A DNA stretch of 64,000 bases from Paralichthys olivaceus. Lineage: Eukaryota; Chordata; Actinopteri; Pleuronectiformes; Paralichthyidae. Under the pieces are notes generated by a model. It was given only the letters and a program-made list of their open reading frames with translations. It made no database searches and had not been told where the DNA came from. Positions 1-14,500 of this stretch are shown here, piece by piece; the stretch's first letter is position 1, and each line of letters begins with the position of its first letter. The stretch covers positions 28,262,501-28,326,500 of the forward strand of contig NC_091093.1 in NCBI RefSeq assembly GCF_024713975.1, given 5' to 3'. The translations under genes were made by a program, and so were the position numbers.

Positions 1-3000
1 CCTTTGGACCCTTTGAGTCAAAGTTATTAAACAAAGACACACATTACTATACATTTTGATTCAGATTCAGATTCAGACACTCAACTGAGGACAATTGTGT
101 TTGCTTATTTGGTAGAAACTCATCCCACCCTGTTGTTGCTGGTATGATGTCAGTCATAGAGCAGTCAAACATGGATGAGGTTCAGTTTTTGCCTTCGAGC
201 TGAGCCTCGTATTAATCCATCTGACAGTGGAAATCATTCAGGGTTCATGTTTTAACACAAACATTAACTGCGTATAATGTCTCAACACTCACCTGTCTAC
301 CTGGCTGATCGTCGTGTGCTACACGTTCTTGTTTGCATCCACCCACAGCTTTTAAGGGCCGATGACCATTTTCTCAGAAGTCGTTCCAGGATTGAGGTTG
401 TGAACGAGAGAAGCAGAGACCAGCAAACGGATCCGGCCGTGATGCAGAACTGACACACTGAGGTCCTCTCAGTCAACAGGGCAGAACTCAGCTGAACACG
501 TCTGGGACATTTGTATTCATCCCGTCATAAATACACTCTTCCTGTTCTTCTTTTATAAAAGATACATAAACATTTGACTGTGCAAAGACTTCATCCTGAG
601 TCTGATCTTACCATCTTAATGATTTCATAATCATTTAGTTCTTTATTTGATTATTTATTTGTGTCTTGTGTAAAAACTTTGTGTGACAGCATCGAGCAGT
701 GTGATTACACTGGAGCTGTCCATGGTACCAAGAACACTTACCACAGCTGAGAGTGAGGAGTTCACGTCACGACCTTTAAAGTAAAAATAAAGTCATGTAT
801 TACATCAGCTTCGTTGTTGCAATGATTAAAGAAAAATGCCAAACATTTGCTTTTTCCAGCTTTTGAAATGTGAAGCTTTGCTGCTTTTCTTTGCCTTTTT
901 CTTTGTAATTAAATTAAATGACGGCTTATTAAACCATCTACTGGATAAAACAAGATGTCGTCATTTAAAATAAATAACAATACATTAGAGTAGTATTTAC
1001 TCACAGGAGGAGGTTCTGGGTCTGAAGCTTGAGTTTCATGTTCTCACGTGTCTGTGTGAGTTTTTTCCAGGTCAACTGGAGACTTTAAATTGAGCGTAGG
1101 AGAGAATGTGGGCATCAATATTTGTTTGTCTTTGCATGTTGACCGAGTGATGGACAGAAACCTCTTGGTCAATGTCAGCTGGGGTTGGCACCAGCAACCT
1201 TCAAAGGAGAAGATAATGGATGGGTTTGGAAACAAACTGACGCTGCAGGAAGAGAACGAGAGGAGAAGAGGAGACAACAAGAAGGGATTGTGATGCTGAT
1301 GCCGTGAATCCCAAACACCAGTAACATTCTTATTACACTGAACTTAAAAAGAGAAACACCCTGATGGCACGAAGGCTCCATGAATGTGAGGAGGAGCCTG
1401 TAGAAGAAATCTGGTCAAAAGAAGCGTAAAATGGAGAAAAATAGAATTTTACCTTGAGATCTTCAGATGCACATCTTCATCCGCAAATCTAGATAAAAAC
1501 ACAGAGTCTATATATATATATATATATAGCGGAGAAACACTTGTGCTGCTGTTTTTACCATATCGAGCCGATATGTTTAGTGAAATGAAAACTTCATTTC
1601 ATATACAAATACTCATATTGTCTAATTGACATATTGTAAAAGCCAACTGCAAGTTTATTTAAAACGTGTTGTAGTGGCTGATGTTTTGTCCTTCCGGGTT
1701 TTTTTTTGATTGTTTAGTGTATATTACACAATTACATCATATTTTCTCATTCTGGTTTTATGCAATTTCGATTTTGAAGGAATAATCTGTAATCTTCTTC
1801 AAACAGGTCCAATATTATTCTGCCGCAGCAGCCGAGGAGCCAGCCCCCGACATCACACGATCATAAGTCAACACGCGAATGTTCGTGCTGGAAGTCGACA
1901 CCATAAATGAGACGCAGCCTCATTCACATAAACTCACATTCCTTCCCCTGCGTGAGTCGAAATCTTGATCCGGTCTTACGTCACTGTGCTTTTAAAAGAG
2001 CCTCCTCCTTTCATGCCCATGTAGGAAACTCACTATTATTATATAACATCTTACAACAACATCCATTCAGTGTTACTACATTCAGCCGTGGTGAGTTCTC
2101 CTGACCAGCACAAACACAGTTAGAGTTGTTGACTTGAATATGTCACCACAAGGTTGCATCAGAAGAAATGAAACTTTTAAGAAAGTGTGTTTCACAGAAA
2201 TAGAAAAATTCATCATTATAACATCAGCTTATTATTTACAAATGATATCATGGGATTGACGGAGCAGTGGCTCACTTTATTTTACAGTAAAATCAACACC
2301 AGCTCTACATTATTAGCTGTATTTGCTTGACTAGTATCATTTAAATCAATAATAGAGACATTCATATATATTAAAAGCTCAAATGTATCGTGATGATGCT
2401 GGTTTGTGAAACTGTTCATTCAATCAATATTCAACATCTACCTCTCTAATTTCTACATTTAGAGCTGAAGTGAATTATTTGAACGTACACAAGGTGAAGG
2501 CAACAACACAATCAGCTGCAGGAGACTTAACAAAGCACCAGTGATTATACTATCACTGTGAAAACACTCAATGAGAGCAGAGCATCTCACACACACACAC
2601 ACACACACACCCATTCAATGCAGTGTCTCTGTGGTGTTCCAACTCACATGCCTATTACATAACAGGGCTCCTACTCCCAGGCCCGACGCCCCTGGCAAAT
2701 CCATGCACGCTCTGCTACACATGAGCTATTTATAAACTGCACCCAAGACAGGGCTGGTCAGAAATACCGCTCCAGTCAATTATTCATTGAGAAACATTCC
2801 CAAACAGAGCTGGGAGTGGGGTTCGGTTGCACAGGAATAGACCAAAGGAGCTCACGATAAATAAGGTCCATTAGCGATGCAGCAGCAGCAGCAGCAACAG
2901 CAGCAGCGTTTGTCCTCAGTGGTGGAGAATCTGAGGGGGGATGGTGGTGGTGGTGGTGGTGGTGGGCTGCAAATTTGCTCTCTCATGTGTTGTGCTTGTA

Positions 3001-4430
3001 TTTATAGGAGTCTGTGCATACACGTCAGCTCCTCTGCATCCATCTTGTTCCTTCACAGGAGGCTAAAAATAGCCGGCTGCACTGTGCATGTGCCATTTTT
3101 AGTTCTTGCAAGTTAAAGAGAGAGAGAGAAAAAAGAAAAGATGCAGCAGAAAAAGAGAGTGCTGTTTCACACGGATACTACGTGGTTGCTTTTTTTTTTT
3201 TTAGTAAACGGACGGACACAGTGTTCCAGTGTTTAGTTAGCTGCTGCTCCGAGCTGCCTCGCCAATCTCATTAAAATAAACAGCTTTGAACTGCAAGGTT
3301 TTAATTAATGTGTCCCGCGTTTATTTCTTTAAACATTTATGAAACACGAAGTCAAGTAAGTTGTTTTGTAAAGTGCTGAAAAAGCAAAGATAATATCACT
3401 TTTCAGGGCTGTGGTTGTCAAAACAAAGTATTCTGAGGATGACAGATACACAGCTGTAGCATTAAAAGGTATAAGAAAGTACAACAGGCGGAACGTAGAC
3501 GTGTTTATGAGCTGAAGGTTGAAATATGAAAACATGTGCTCATCTGTGAGTTGAAGTAGATTTTTAGCAAAAGGTTATTTCACATCCTCAGATCAAACAC
3601 TTCAGGTTTCTGAATATAGTTGAGATTAGATTTGGCAGAAGGTCGTCAGTGAACATTTTTAATAGCTGCTTTAAAACTGACTCTGGATTAAGGTGTAAAA
3701 ATCCACGAGTATCTTATTGTCGATACCGCTGCAGCATCACAGCTGCTGAATTGCTTTGGTCGTGTGCGCTCATTGTCCGCAGGCATTTGTTACAGCGGGT
3801 GATCGACTGGAAAAGTCAAAATTATATTAACTTGAATAATCATGAATTATTTTGATTTCATATCTTCTAAGTGAAGCCAAAGCTTCCTGATTTCCCCCTG
3901 GTGGCTGACCGCAGTATAAACCCTGCCTCCTGCGAGGAGGAGGAGGAAAATAAAAATAAAAAGTACAAAGATGGCTCCTTTCATTCAGGTAGTTTTTACC
4001 ACACTGATGTAAGTTCACAAGTCAAATTCAAAATAATGATACTAGAAATAAAGATGAAAATGAAATGCCTCATTGAACTTTGAAATATTTGAGTGTAGAA
4101 CAGACGTCCGTGGGGATATTGTGAAGATCTATGTCGTAATAATTTCCTATCCTGTAAGAAGAGGCAGCGTTGATTGAGCCCTGAAATTACAACATTACGA
4201 TCAACCACAACATGAAAACCCGTAACTCAATGTTGAGGTAGATCCAAGTGACCAAGTCAGATAAAGGTTTCCAAACAATCTGAGTAAAATAAAGATCTGT
4301 CAACATTATTCAATCTCTTCCAGGATATAAACCGAATTCTCTCCCTTCTATTTTAAAGTCTTGTGCTAAAGTTCGACAAATAAATGTCACAACAGTTGGT
4401 TTTAAAATATGTGTGATATTTCAATCTATG
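1..4430. other. Intergenic DNA, no gene recognised
   Basis: I find no exon-like open frame with family similarity on either strand. The stretch is AT-rich and contains a TA microsatellite (about 1508-1528), a CA run (2587-2610), a CAG/CAA run (2879-2907), a GGT run (2942-2965) and a cluster of MEF2-like sites (2725-3110). Short open frames of 60-90 codons overlap on both strands and look like chance. Downstream of human TTC17 lies MIR129-2, but I see no miR-129 mature sequence here. Confidence 0.6.
2725..3110. promoter_or_regulatory. Candidate regulatory module with MEF2-like sites
   Basis: CTATTTATAA (about 2728) and CTAAAAATAG (about 3063) both fit the MEF2 consensus YTAWWWWTAR exactly. 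GTATTTATAG (about 2999) and the A/T core near 3090 are one-mismatch variants. An ACATTCC TEAD-like (M-CAT) site lies near 2793. The spacing within 400 bp and the absence of coding potential suggest an enhancer or an unannotated promoter of muscle or neuronal type. No target gene is visible in the window. This is motif evidence only. Confidence 0.25.
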
Positions 4431-4434
4431 CAGA

Positions 4435-5569
4435 TTTATTTTGGTATTTCCATCACAAATAGAATTTATTTTGGACGCTCACACACAGAGGGAGTTTGTA
4501 GGAACCGACACAAGAAGTGTCCCTTATAAAAGTTGGACAGTGCCACCATTGGGTTGGTTTTATAATCTCTACTAAATAAAAAAAACTGGATGAAGTTTTC
4601 CATCATGGATTCATGTCGTGTTGATGTAAAATATTATAAGATTCACAGTTTTATTCCGCAAGAGACAAAGAACCGACACGGAGAAATAAACGGATGAAAT
4701 CCACACGTTTCCTTTAATACTGTACATTTAATACAGATTCCACTTTAGGTTTTTTTAATAGCTGGTCAATGGCAAATCCTTTTCCTGCCGGATGATTTCC
4801 ATAATTTAAGAAGCACATGTAATAGCATATTTCATTTTCTTCTTTCTTTTGTATTTAAATTAGCTTGGAGCAAAATCAGTTCTCAGGTCCCATATAAACA
4901 GGAATGATATAGAAAAAAGTGCAAAAAAAGAGAATTCCCATCTATTCGATGCATATGTTATTCAATTTGTCTCATTTAACCTCCGAGTTGAGAAGCACAT
5001 TTCTTACCATCTCAGCAAAAGATTGAAGCAAATACTGTTGATCATTTTCCACAGAAAAATCCCAATTTAAACATTAAATAAAAATGACATGTGTCCAGGA
5101 TGTAGTATGTTTGCTCCTTTAGAACAAAAGAACAATATTTCCCTTTGTTTTAGATTCTAAAATGTCTTCCAGAAGACAACAGAGTGACTTCAACAGACTG
5201 AGCTCAAATTAATGCAGAATGAACTGTAAATTTGGAACCTTGTTTAAACCTTGAAGGAGTTTGAGTCTTTACTCGACTTGAGAACAAGAAGTATTGGAAA
5301 TACGTTGTGGGTAAAATTATCTACAGTTGTTCTCTGAGACGTTTCAGACCTGATACTTTCTGAGGATAATTCTCAAAAAGAAGAAGCCGTACATGTCTAG
5401 ATATGAATCTGGAAACCTCACCTTTAACCACAGTCAGGTGTCTTACACTTTTATCACGTGTAAGCTATCTGTGGTCTTCAGATAAGTGTGTGTGTGTGTG
5501 TGTGTGTGTGTGTTCTGTATCTAGTGTGTGTATGAGCGCAGAGTACTGGTATCAGACTGGAAGCGTGGT
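4435..5569 (-). other. Probable ttc17 3' untranslated region
   Basis: The stretch directly follows the ttc17 stop codon on the minus strand. Reverse-strand AATAAA hexamers occur at 4650-4655, 4465-4470 and 4435-4440, so the transcript could end at any of them. A GT/CA microsatellite occupies about 5486-5513. The true polyadenylation site is inferred, not shown. Confidence 0.4.
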
Positions 5570-8500
5570 TTAGGGCTGACGTCGTTCCCTCTTGGTGAGC
5601 AGATAACACTGGATGGTTCTAAGTCGATCTTTGGCGGGGGCGAACTCCGGCTGCAGCTTCAGGGTGGACTCGTACCAGCGCATGGCTTTCTCAAACTCCT
5701 CCTGCAGTGACGAAACACAACCACGTCATCATGACCACCCGGGACCTCCACTACTGCTTGATAAATACTCTCTGTTGTAGCACAGGGCTAACTTCACTCT
5801 GAGGAAACAAATAAGGAGTGATAAGGAGCTGACTGGAGCCCTTACCATCGCTATATAGACGTTGGCGAGGGTAAAGTGGTTCACAACAAAGTGGGGGGCT
5901 ATTTCTACTGCCATACGAGCGACCGTCAGGGCATCTTCCCACAGCCGAGCATTCTGGAAGATGTTGGCCAAGCTGATGAGGGGCACATCCTTATAATTCA
6001 CGAGGAAAAAGAATACAAATGATTAATTATATTAAAACAATACTTTATTCTGTTTGAGTACTATGAAGGTGAAGTGTTTTGGAACAGCCGATGTGTGACT
6101 TGCCTTCATGTGATGGGGGGCGTAGTTGAGAGCCTGGCGTAGACAGTCGATGGCTCTCTTGCCTTGACCTTTCACCCTCCAGTACAGAGCAGCCATGCTG
6201 GATAAAACCCACGATGTCTGATTCTGCAGTTTCAAGGATAACAGGTACAGTTTTAATTGAACTGGTTTAGCTTTTTAATAGCTGGGCACTACTTCCAATA
6301 AAAACATTGGTAACTTCTTGAAAGTATTTCTTTGCTGCAGGTTCTGTGTATTTTTTTCATGACTTGCTTGTGGTTTCTTTACGCTTCAGAAAATACAAAG
6401 AAAATGTATGTAAGCAGCCATGACACAGAGCTTCACTGTCGCTCGAACACTGTTTGTGATAGATTTAAAAGTTGAAACGTGGACTTCAGTCTTTGCTTCT
6501 TGTCCTTTCATCTCTTTCCTCAGTGGTAAAATCTGTCTAATGGTCGTCATTGTTAGAAAGTGATGGAAAGTTAACTCGTATAACCGAGAGAAGACAAACT
6601 TCTTATATTTATCTGATTTAGTTTTAGAGAAAATCAATGGGTTGATTCTCAATAGTTAGTAGCAACGACAGAACCGGAAACATTTGGCTAATGAGCAAAA
6701 GTTATGCAGCGGAAACTATTTTATTGAGTGCATAATTTAATGTGCCCGTGGCATTTCAAATTACATACTGCTAATTTAATAGCAGGTAACTGTCGCTGGG
6801 TGTGTAGTTTTGAATTATATGAACATTCTTTGCTGTTGTACAAACATAAATTAAATAAATAAAAAATAAAGTAGATGTTTCCAGCAAACTGGATCCACCA
6901 GAGATCCCTTACCTTCTCCAGCACTTTAGCGATACGTGTTCCCACCTGCTCAAAAGACTGAGGGGAGAACTTATCTTTGCCGAGGTTCTGCAGGACCTGT
7001 GGACGAGGACAAGAAGACACCGGTGAGACTCTTCACTCAGGAGTGGTGCTGCACTGATTGTTGTTTGTGGTTTCCAGCTGAAGCTCTCTTTTCCTCCTTA
7101 GCAATGTTAGTTCACATTATCTATGGCGTCTGCCTCACTTTACCTCACGCAGTTGACTTTCTCCGGTGTAGTGGATGGCGGCTCGATTGGCCACCCCTGC
7201 CAGGTGGTCGAGGGTGTGCATGCTGGCGGCGAGGTTGGCATTGCATAAAGGTTCAGCTGCTGGCTCCTGGAGCGGAGTGGCAAAGTCTATGTGTTCTGTG
7301 ATACTGAAAAGAAATAAAGAAAAATATATAATACAGTTTTTGTAAGTATATATCTTTTTGGCCTTTGTGGCTTTATCATTAAATATTTACTGTGGAGAGA
7401 GACAGGAAACAGAGAGAGAGAGAGAGTGTGGGAATGATGTGCAGTTAAAAGTCTATCGGGCCGGGAGTTGAACTAGGGTCCACTGCTCAAGGGATTAAGT
7501 TTAGTTGTGATAGAGAGAGCCATGTTTTCTGGCTCCTGTTTTCTTTATCCAAACATTAAACAGGTATTTTATTAAAATATATGAACACATTTCTGAGGAA
7601 TACAAATATTTGTGGATACATATTTCAGCATGTACTTAATTCAAAGTGATAATGAGGAACATGAATCCTCTTTAATATAAAATAAGATGAAAATGAGACG
7701 ACGATTCGGACAGCGAGGGTCTTACTCAATATTCTTGGCAGAAACAGCCAACCAGGTGCTAGCTACAGTGGTGAGGTCTACCCTTCGTGTCCGCTGGCAC
7801 TCCTCTGGTCCCGGCCAGCCAAGGCTTGTGTAGTCCCTCCATCGACCTGCACAACACACACAACCACAAAGACATCTCTCTCAGTTGGGTGAAGTCCAGC
7901 ACCTTGATGCTTGCTGTGTATAAAATGCAGGTGTATGCGGCACCTGAAGGGCCGGGCGATGGTATAGTTGGCCCGCTGATCTCCAGGACAGAGTGTCCTC
8001 CAGGCAGAGACTCCATGTTCTGGCTGTCATCAGAGCCGGAAACACTCTCTGTCCCATCAACCTTAGCCTTCCTGACCCGCTTCACCTGGAAGGTGATCTG
8101 ATGAGAAACAACAAAAAAGATCAGCTATACTTGCTACAGTCACATCAGTCACATTCATTTCTACAGGAGTCTGGTGATTATTAGTCAACCTCCGCCACAC
8201 TTACCCACTCTGCTCCCTCGTCATCCTCACAGTTCCCAAAGCAGGGCCCACCACCGGCACGGGTACCCATGACACGGTCATTCTTTAGCACCCGGATACC
8301 TCGCAGGTCCCCCCGTTTGCCTCCGACATCAAGCGCTCCCTCAAACGCTCCCATCAGGTCCTCCTTTAGCTGCCACTCCTCTTCCCCTTCCACTCCGCCG
8401 CCTCCAAACGGGGTGGCCATTTTATTCGTTCCTGAGACAGAAGGAGAAGTCCGGTGCTGTCCAGCTGTTTCACCTGACCCATTGCTGTCCAAGATAACCT

Positions 8501-11500
8501 CTGGAGGGGTTGTATGAAAGAAGTGAATTTAGTTAGAGTGGTGTCGAGCTACAGGAGATATAAATAAATAAATAATCTAAATTAAACTGCAGGATGCAGA
8601 GTTGCCCATATATGATTTCGTATTATCATCATCATCATCATCATATTCTTACTCTCAAAGAGTAAGGAGTCCTCCATTGCAGAAATGGCCGGAAGGTCCT
8701 GGTTCTCTTCCTCCCATTCCTCCAGCTGTATCCCAAGTTCCTCCTCAACCAAGCAGGCAGCGCCCTCTGGAGCAACACAAGTCAAGAGACAAACTATTAA
8801 TCCAAATCTTTCTGTAACAGTAGACGTGGATCACATGTTCCCATAACAAAATTAACAAATGTTAAATGTATGTATGTCAAAACAGCTTTGTATTTTTATA
8901 GAAGTACATTTGTAAAAATCTGGAACAAAATTAATATTCTGAGACTCCCACTCGTGTGGTGAATTATGTAACATGTCATGTTACTACAGAGGCAGTTGGG
9001 ATATTTACTTTCAGCGTCTCTACATTGCTGACTTCATTCGCTGTCTAAAATCATTCTGGAAAACAAGTTTCAAACATTTCAACATGTGGAGAGTTGTCAG
9101 GAGAACATTAAATCTCTGCGCTTCATTAGTAGCCACAGAAACAGTTGTATGTTAAGTTTTTTTTTTTTAATGTTCTTATGCTGGGTTGAGTGCAGCTTTT
9201 GCTCAAATGTAGATGTAGACATTTTTTTTAGATAACAAAAATGATTGTGATAAAAATGATGGTAACATGTTCTGCCATGGATTATACCTCGTGACACTGC
9301 AGCATTATCAGAACGGTCTTATTGTAGCAGCTGTATAAGGCTCATTGTTGCACTGACAGGCTTTTGAAATTGTTTGTTAGCTGGTCCACAATATCTTTAA
9401 CTGTTATAATACCAAACTGCGGAGTTCTTGATGATTACTGCTTTTTATATGGCCTGTCTTATAACGCTGGCTCTTCCTAGGTGTTCATTTTAAAGGATCA
9501 AGCAAATTCCATAACACAAGGAGCCATTTCTCAGGTGTAGTTGTCTACAGCAAACCAGGATTACGATCTACTTTTGATATTTAGTTTTTTTGTTTCACAA
9601 CCAGCAATGCTGCTAAAAGGATCAAACATGTAGGAGGACCTGCAGCAACTATTAAAATTTGGGCGTGGGTGTGTGTTTTATGATCGCTTTTGTGACCTGA
9701 TGTACTCCGTGTGCTTTGTGGGAGCAATATTTAGCTTTGGAGAATAAAATATAGACCTTTCTATATTTGGCATCAGCTATTTTCTGCAGCTTAAATTATT
9801 GAGTGGCAAAATTTCTCCACTTCAAAGCACTTTTCTCTTCACTCCCACTGATATGAATAAAGAAGCAGATGCAGCCTCTGTTCACATCAGAACATACTAC
9901 TTGTTTCTCGCAGCTTCAAGGGACAACGTGTGTGTGTGTGTGTGTGTGTGTGTGGGGTGGGGTGGGGTCTGAGTGTAAGGCCCAGAGTGAGTGCATTTTG
10001 AGTCCATGTTGAATTTTCAGTTCGATATACCAAACTGGCAGAGTTAGACAAAAACAAAACAAACTATAAATATTAAAAAAAGAAATCACATTTGTTAGCT
10101 TTGATTAAATTGATTAATCAGAGAAATAATTAATAATCATCAGATTTAAATGATGAATAAGATTTGCATCAGATAAAACATCCCTTCCTTGAATGTTGTG
10201 AGTTTTAGACAAAATCTAACTTAAATACAAGTTCAGCAAAAAATTGTCTGGTTCTGCTTAAGAGGATAAATTGCACCTAAATATAATATAACACATATGG
10301 AAATGATCAAAGTAGGATCTAAATAAATTCACTTCATGTTTAAATATAAACATACAACATATTTTATGTGTCCTGTGAGAAATGTAGGTGATTTTAACAC
10401 AACACACCTTTGCACTCATTAGACTTTAAAAAACACAACACATCTCGATAGAGCCCAACCTAAATGGATTTTCAGGGACAATGCAGATACAACCAAATAC
10501 ATAGAACTTGGATGAAAAAATATTGTACATAAGTGCCGATATCTACAATATCCATTCCTTAAATTAAATTATTTATATCAGAAAACATAAACACAGGCAC
10601 TGCAGCAGCTTGGTCTATGAAATTCATAATGACTGATTATTATTGGCCGACCCATAAATTGGTCAGACTCGAGGTCTTAACATGCAAAACTCTCTTTAAA
10701 ATCTCCACAGTACACAACAATCAAGGAATGTACCTTTAAAAGTATTGAGGCTAGAAAAAAAAAAAACTTACATTAAAGAGATTTGGAAAACTGTCCTGTT
10801 TGAGTTACTCACGTGGGCAGGACTGCCGGTGTGAAAGATTGTAAAGGAAGGGGTAAAACTGCAGACAGCGCAGCAGAGGAAGGCTGGTGCGACACTGCTC
10901 ACAGCCAGCTAAGGATGAGAAGGAAGAGGAGGAGGAAAGGGCCGTCACCAGAGTGTGGCGGAACAAGGCCAGAGCACCTGTCACATTGCCCTGGGCCAAG
11001 TGCACGCTCACCAGGCTGAGCAGAGTGTGAGGCTGAGGAAAACAAAACAAAGGATCATTAGCTGATGGGTAACACACACAAGAAAACTGACACTGTGTTT
11101 ACAGACACATGGACAAAACAAGGTATATGTATATGTATATTTTCCAAAGACTGCAAGAACAAAGTTTAGGTTTATGGTTAAGTCGTATTAATAACTTCAG
11201 TTCTTACAGTTATTCTCCACTTGTGGTTAGTGGATTGTCATATTACCATCATCCATTGTGTACACATGTGGCACGTGTCATGGGCTTTAACCTCTTTAAG
11301 GGAATGTTTTCAGAAAGGTTTTATTTAACAAGGTTTTGGAAATGTTCCTCATGTATTTCAGTCCATGCTGACTCAACGCCTCTTCCTGCTGTACTCTTTA
11401 GGGTAGTGAACAATCTGCGGTCCACTAAAGCAGTAAATTCATATTCTTGAAATCACCATGAGATGATGAGTGCTTTTTTTTTTTTGACACAATATAACTT

Positions 11501-14500
11501 CATCCTGGATGATTCAAAGTGACGAAGAGTACAATGTGTGGCCATTACAAGAAGTCAGCAACATTCCTGCATGACACAGCATTCAAATGTTCAGATAGTA
11601 TTATGTGTGGGTCATCTTTTGTGCTGAATAGTGTAGTTTGGGCAAAGACGCACATCAAACACAGGTCACAGTATCCTTGCATAACCATGCACAGTGAAAT
11701 AAAAAGGTAAATATTCTGATTTCTGTTTAAATATAATTCTGACGACATGTTACTGATGTGGCTTAATGTGTAAAGTACAGGTAATATAGTATATGTGAGC
11801 AACTCCAAGAAGGTAAGACTCAGCAGGTTATTTCCCAGTGTGCATTTACCTCTGATTGATTAAGTGCCAATGCTTGCTCCAGTAGTGTTTGTGCGTGGGT
11901 GGTCAAGCCGTGGTGTAGCAGCAGGTTAGCAGCATTGGTGAGGGGCAAGTGGCGGTGGGCAGGCGGAGCTGAGCTCAACACTTGGCGCAGGCACTGGAGG
12001 GCACGGCTGCCATTGCCTTTAGCCCGCCAGAAAAGCGCTGCCTCATTGTGGACCTGCCAGCGGGGTATAGTGGCCTATACATATACAAACAAACTTCTGT
12101 TAGAGACCTAAGCTGGTTTGAACTGGGAGAACTTGAGAGTGGTTGGAGTGATTCACGATTGAGTTAGTAACAAAGTGTAAATTCCCATTCAATAGTTGTG
12201 CAACTTTCTTCAGATTCAGACTCTCACTTATTTTACTCGGTGGTGAGATTAACATTATTGTGCTACGAGAACGGAGGATCTCTCACCTGTTTCATTACTT
12301 CAGCTACTCTGGAGCCAATCTGCTCCAGTGTCCATCCTCCACTGCGTAACTGCAGTATCTGTAATCACACACACAGAGTTCCTACACAGTTCCAACTACT
12401 TTTTTTGCAGACTTCAACGTAGAGAAGATGTTTAATAATAATAATGACTTTATTTTTCAACATTTTATCAACATGTTTATGGAAATTCAAAATTTTATAT
12501 TTTGGAAAATACAAACCAGGGAATAACACAGAGAAACAAAGTAAAAGAACAATTTAACTTTGTGCATCTATCTCACTCATTTTCCTATTCAATCCGTACA
12601 CACACTCAGACAGATACCTGGGAGGCAAATGGATCTGGCAGCTTCTTCTCTTCTAGCGGCCAGTCTAGTGAAGCTGGCAGGAGGGCGGGATATGGTTGAG
12701 GGATGGGACCACAGTCCGGCAGAGCCACTGTCTGAGGAGGACTGCTCTTCCCATAGAGAAGTGATGCCACTGGGCTGAATATGCACAATTAAACATAATA
12801 AGTTTTGACACAAACTTGCCATTTAATCATTTAAGCTTTGCTTTGATAGGTGGTTTTATTCTAACACTATGGTCTGTTCATATCTGGCATCAAAAGGCAT
12901 ATTGGGTAATCCAAACACAAGTGGACAGTTCTTAACAAAAGGTAAGAACACGTTATCGAGGGTGCAATGAGACTCAGTCAGACAATATGTGGAGCTGGTG
13001 TGGGCTGCAAATGGCCACTGTCTTTTAGCAGTGTGCACAGGTTTGTGTTTGTTCTCATAATTATGAATATGTATTTCCATATCTGTCCATAGATTCCTCT
13101 AAAATGAGGAACATGAATATCCAAATTCAGAAATGTGCACTGACCTGAGGGCCTGAGTTTCAGGTGGAAGGAAATAGGTTGGGAGCAGGTGAGCAGGTGG
13201 AACACTTGGGTACTCATGAGCACAGTCGGTTCTCTGAGGCCACAACATCTTCTGGATGTCCTAAGGCAACAACAGTTTAGCAACTCTTGCTCTCCACGGT
13301 CTATTTTCAGCATTTTCAAGAGTACACAAGCAAACCACACATAAATTGCAGAAATATCAATTAGTCTGCATCTGCGTCATATTTCAATTTCAACCCATTT
13401 AATGTTTTCAAAGGCTTAACTCTTCCTATAATCTTTTTTTGACTCCCCTCACATTTATCTGCAAGACTAAATGTGATCGAACAGTTACTTGGAGTCAACT
13501 TACCTTGTTTGACCAACATGGTCTCTAAATTTTGCTGAGTGTGCATTTGCATTGGATTGTTTTCATTTATCAATATTATGGTGGACTCAGCTCTCATCTT
13601 ACCTGTGTGTAATCCTGACGGCTTCCCCACAAGGCAGCGGCAGGATCTTGGTCTCCGGAGACAGAAGGATGAAGCTGCAGACTGGCTGCTGTCTGATTTG
13701 AGTTTCGCTCTGACACGTGACCGACGCTGGATGCCACTGATACCTCCTCTCCAAACTGAGAACAAAGAGAGAAAACAGAAATAGCCGAGAAGCAGAAATT
13801 GACAGAAGACTTTCCTCGTTTGTGTTTGGAAAAAAAAAGATGCTTTTGCTTTGTCTTTGCTGAAATTAATGTCGTACTTTTTAATATTTGACAGACTCAC
13901 CTGGACGTAGTGGACGTGTTCAAACAGATCACCCCGGTGATAGCGCACAGGCAGGTCAAAGGGGCAGTAGAGGCTGCGCTGCTGCTGACCCAGCAGACAC
14001 ATCTGATGGTTCCCTAGAGCACATGACACACAATGAACGGACTGATGAGCATGAAGATTAAATCTACAGTGAAGTGACAACACATCTTTTTAAGTAAAAT
14101 GATGCTTATCTGGTCACATCTTGAGTCCACAGCAATGATAAAAATGAACTAACAAAAGTTAGTTGTTCAACTAACTTTTCTTCGAGTATTGGAAATTAAT
14201 ATATTGAAAATATAAAATCTTAATAAAAAAAGTACACTACTTGTACACCTGACGATTGCTCTGACTGCTCTCAGCTCTTTCATGCCCTGGTCTCATTGCT
14301 GTGTGTGGCATCCTACCAAGTTGAGCTTCCTTGGCCATCTGGGTCTCGTGGATAATGTTGTGCAGGATCTGCTCTTCCTGCAGCAGCTTGTGTTTGTCCA
14401 GTGCCTCCTGCTGGCGAAGGTAGTGGTCGTGCTGCTTCTGGTACTCCTTCAGCTCATTCAGCGTCCGCTGCAGGGACCTATAAATACAGGAAAATGAGGA

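Noticed and set aside
2877-3116. Poly-glutamine protein from the CAG repeat
   Set aside because: The frame is just a CAG/CAA microsatellite followed by a GGT repeat and stops soon after. Nothing supports translation.
8755-8775. CTCF-like site 'gcgccctctgg' in a ttc17 exon
   Set aside because: It matches only part of the core consensus and lies in coding sequence, so codon constraint explains it as well.
13361-14083. 240-codon minus-strand open frame
   Set aside because: It reads through ttc17 exons 13901-14013 and 13603-13755 and the introns between. Only the exon parts match TTC17, so the rest is intronic read-through.
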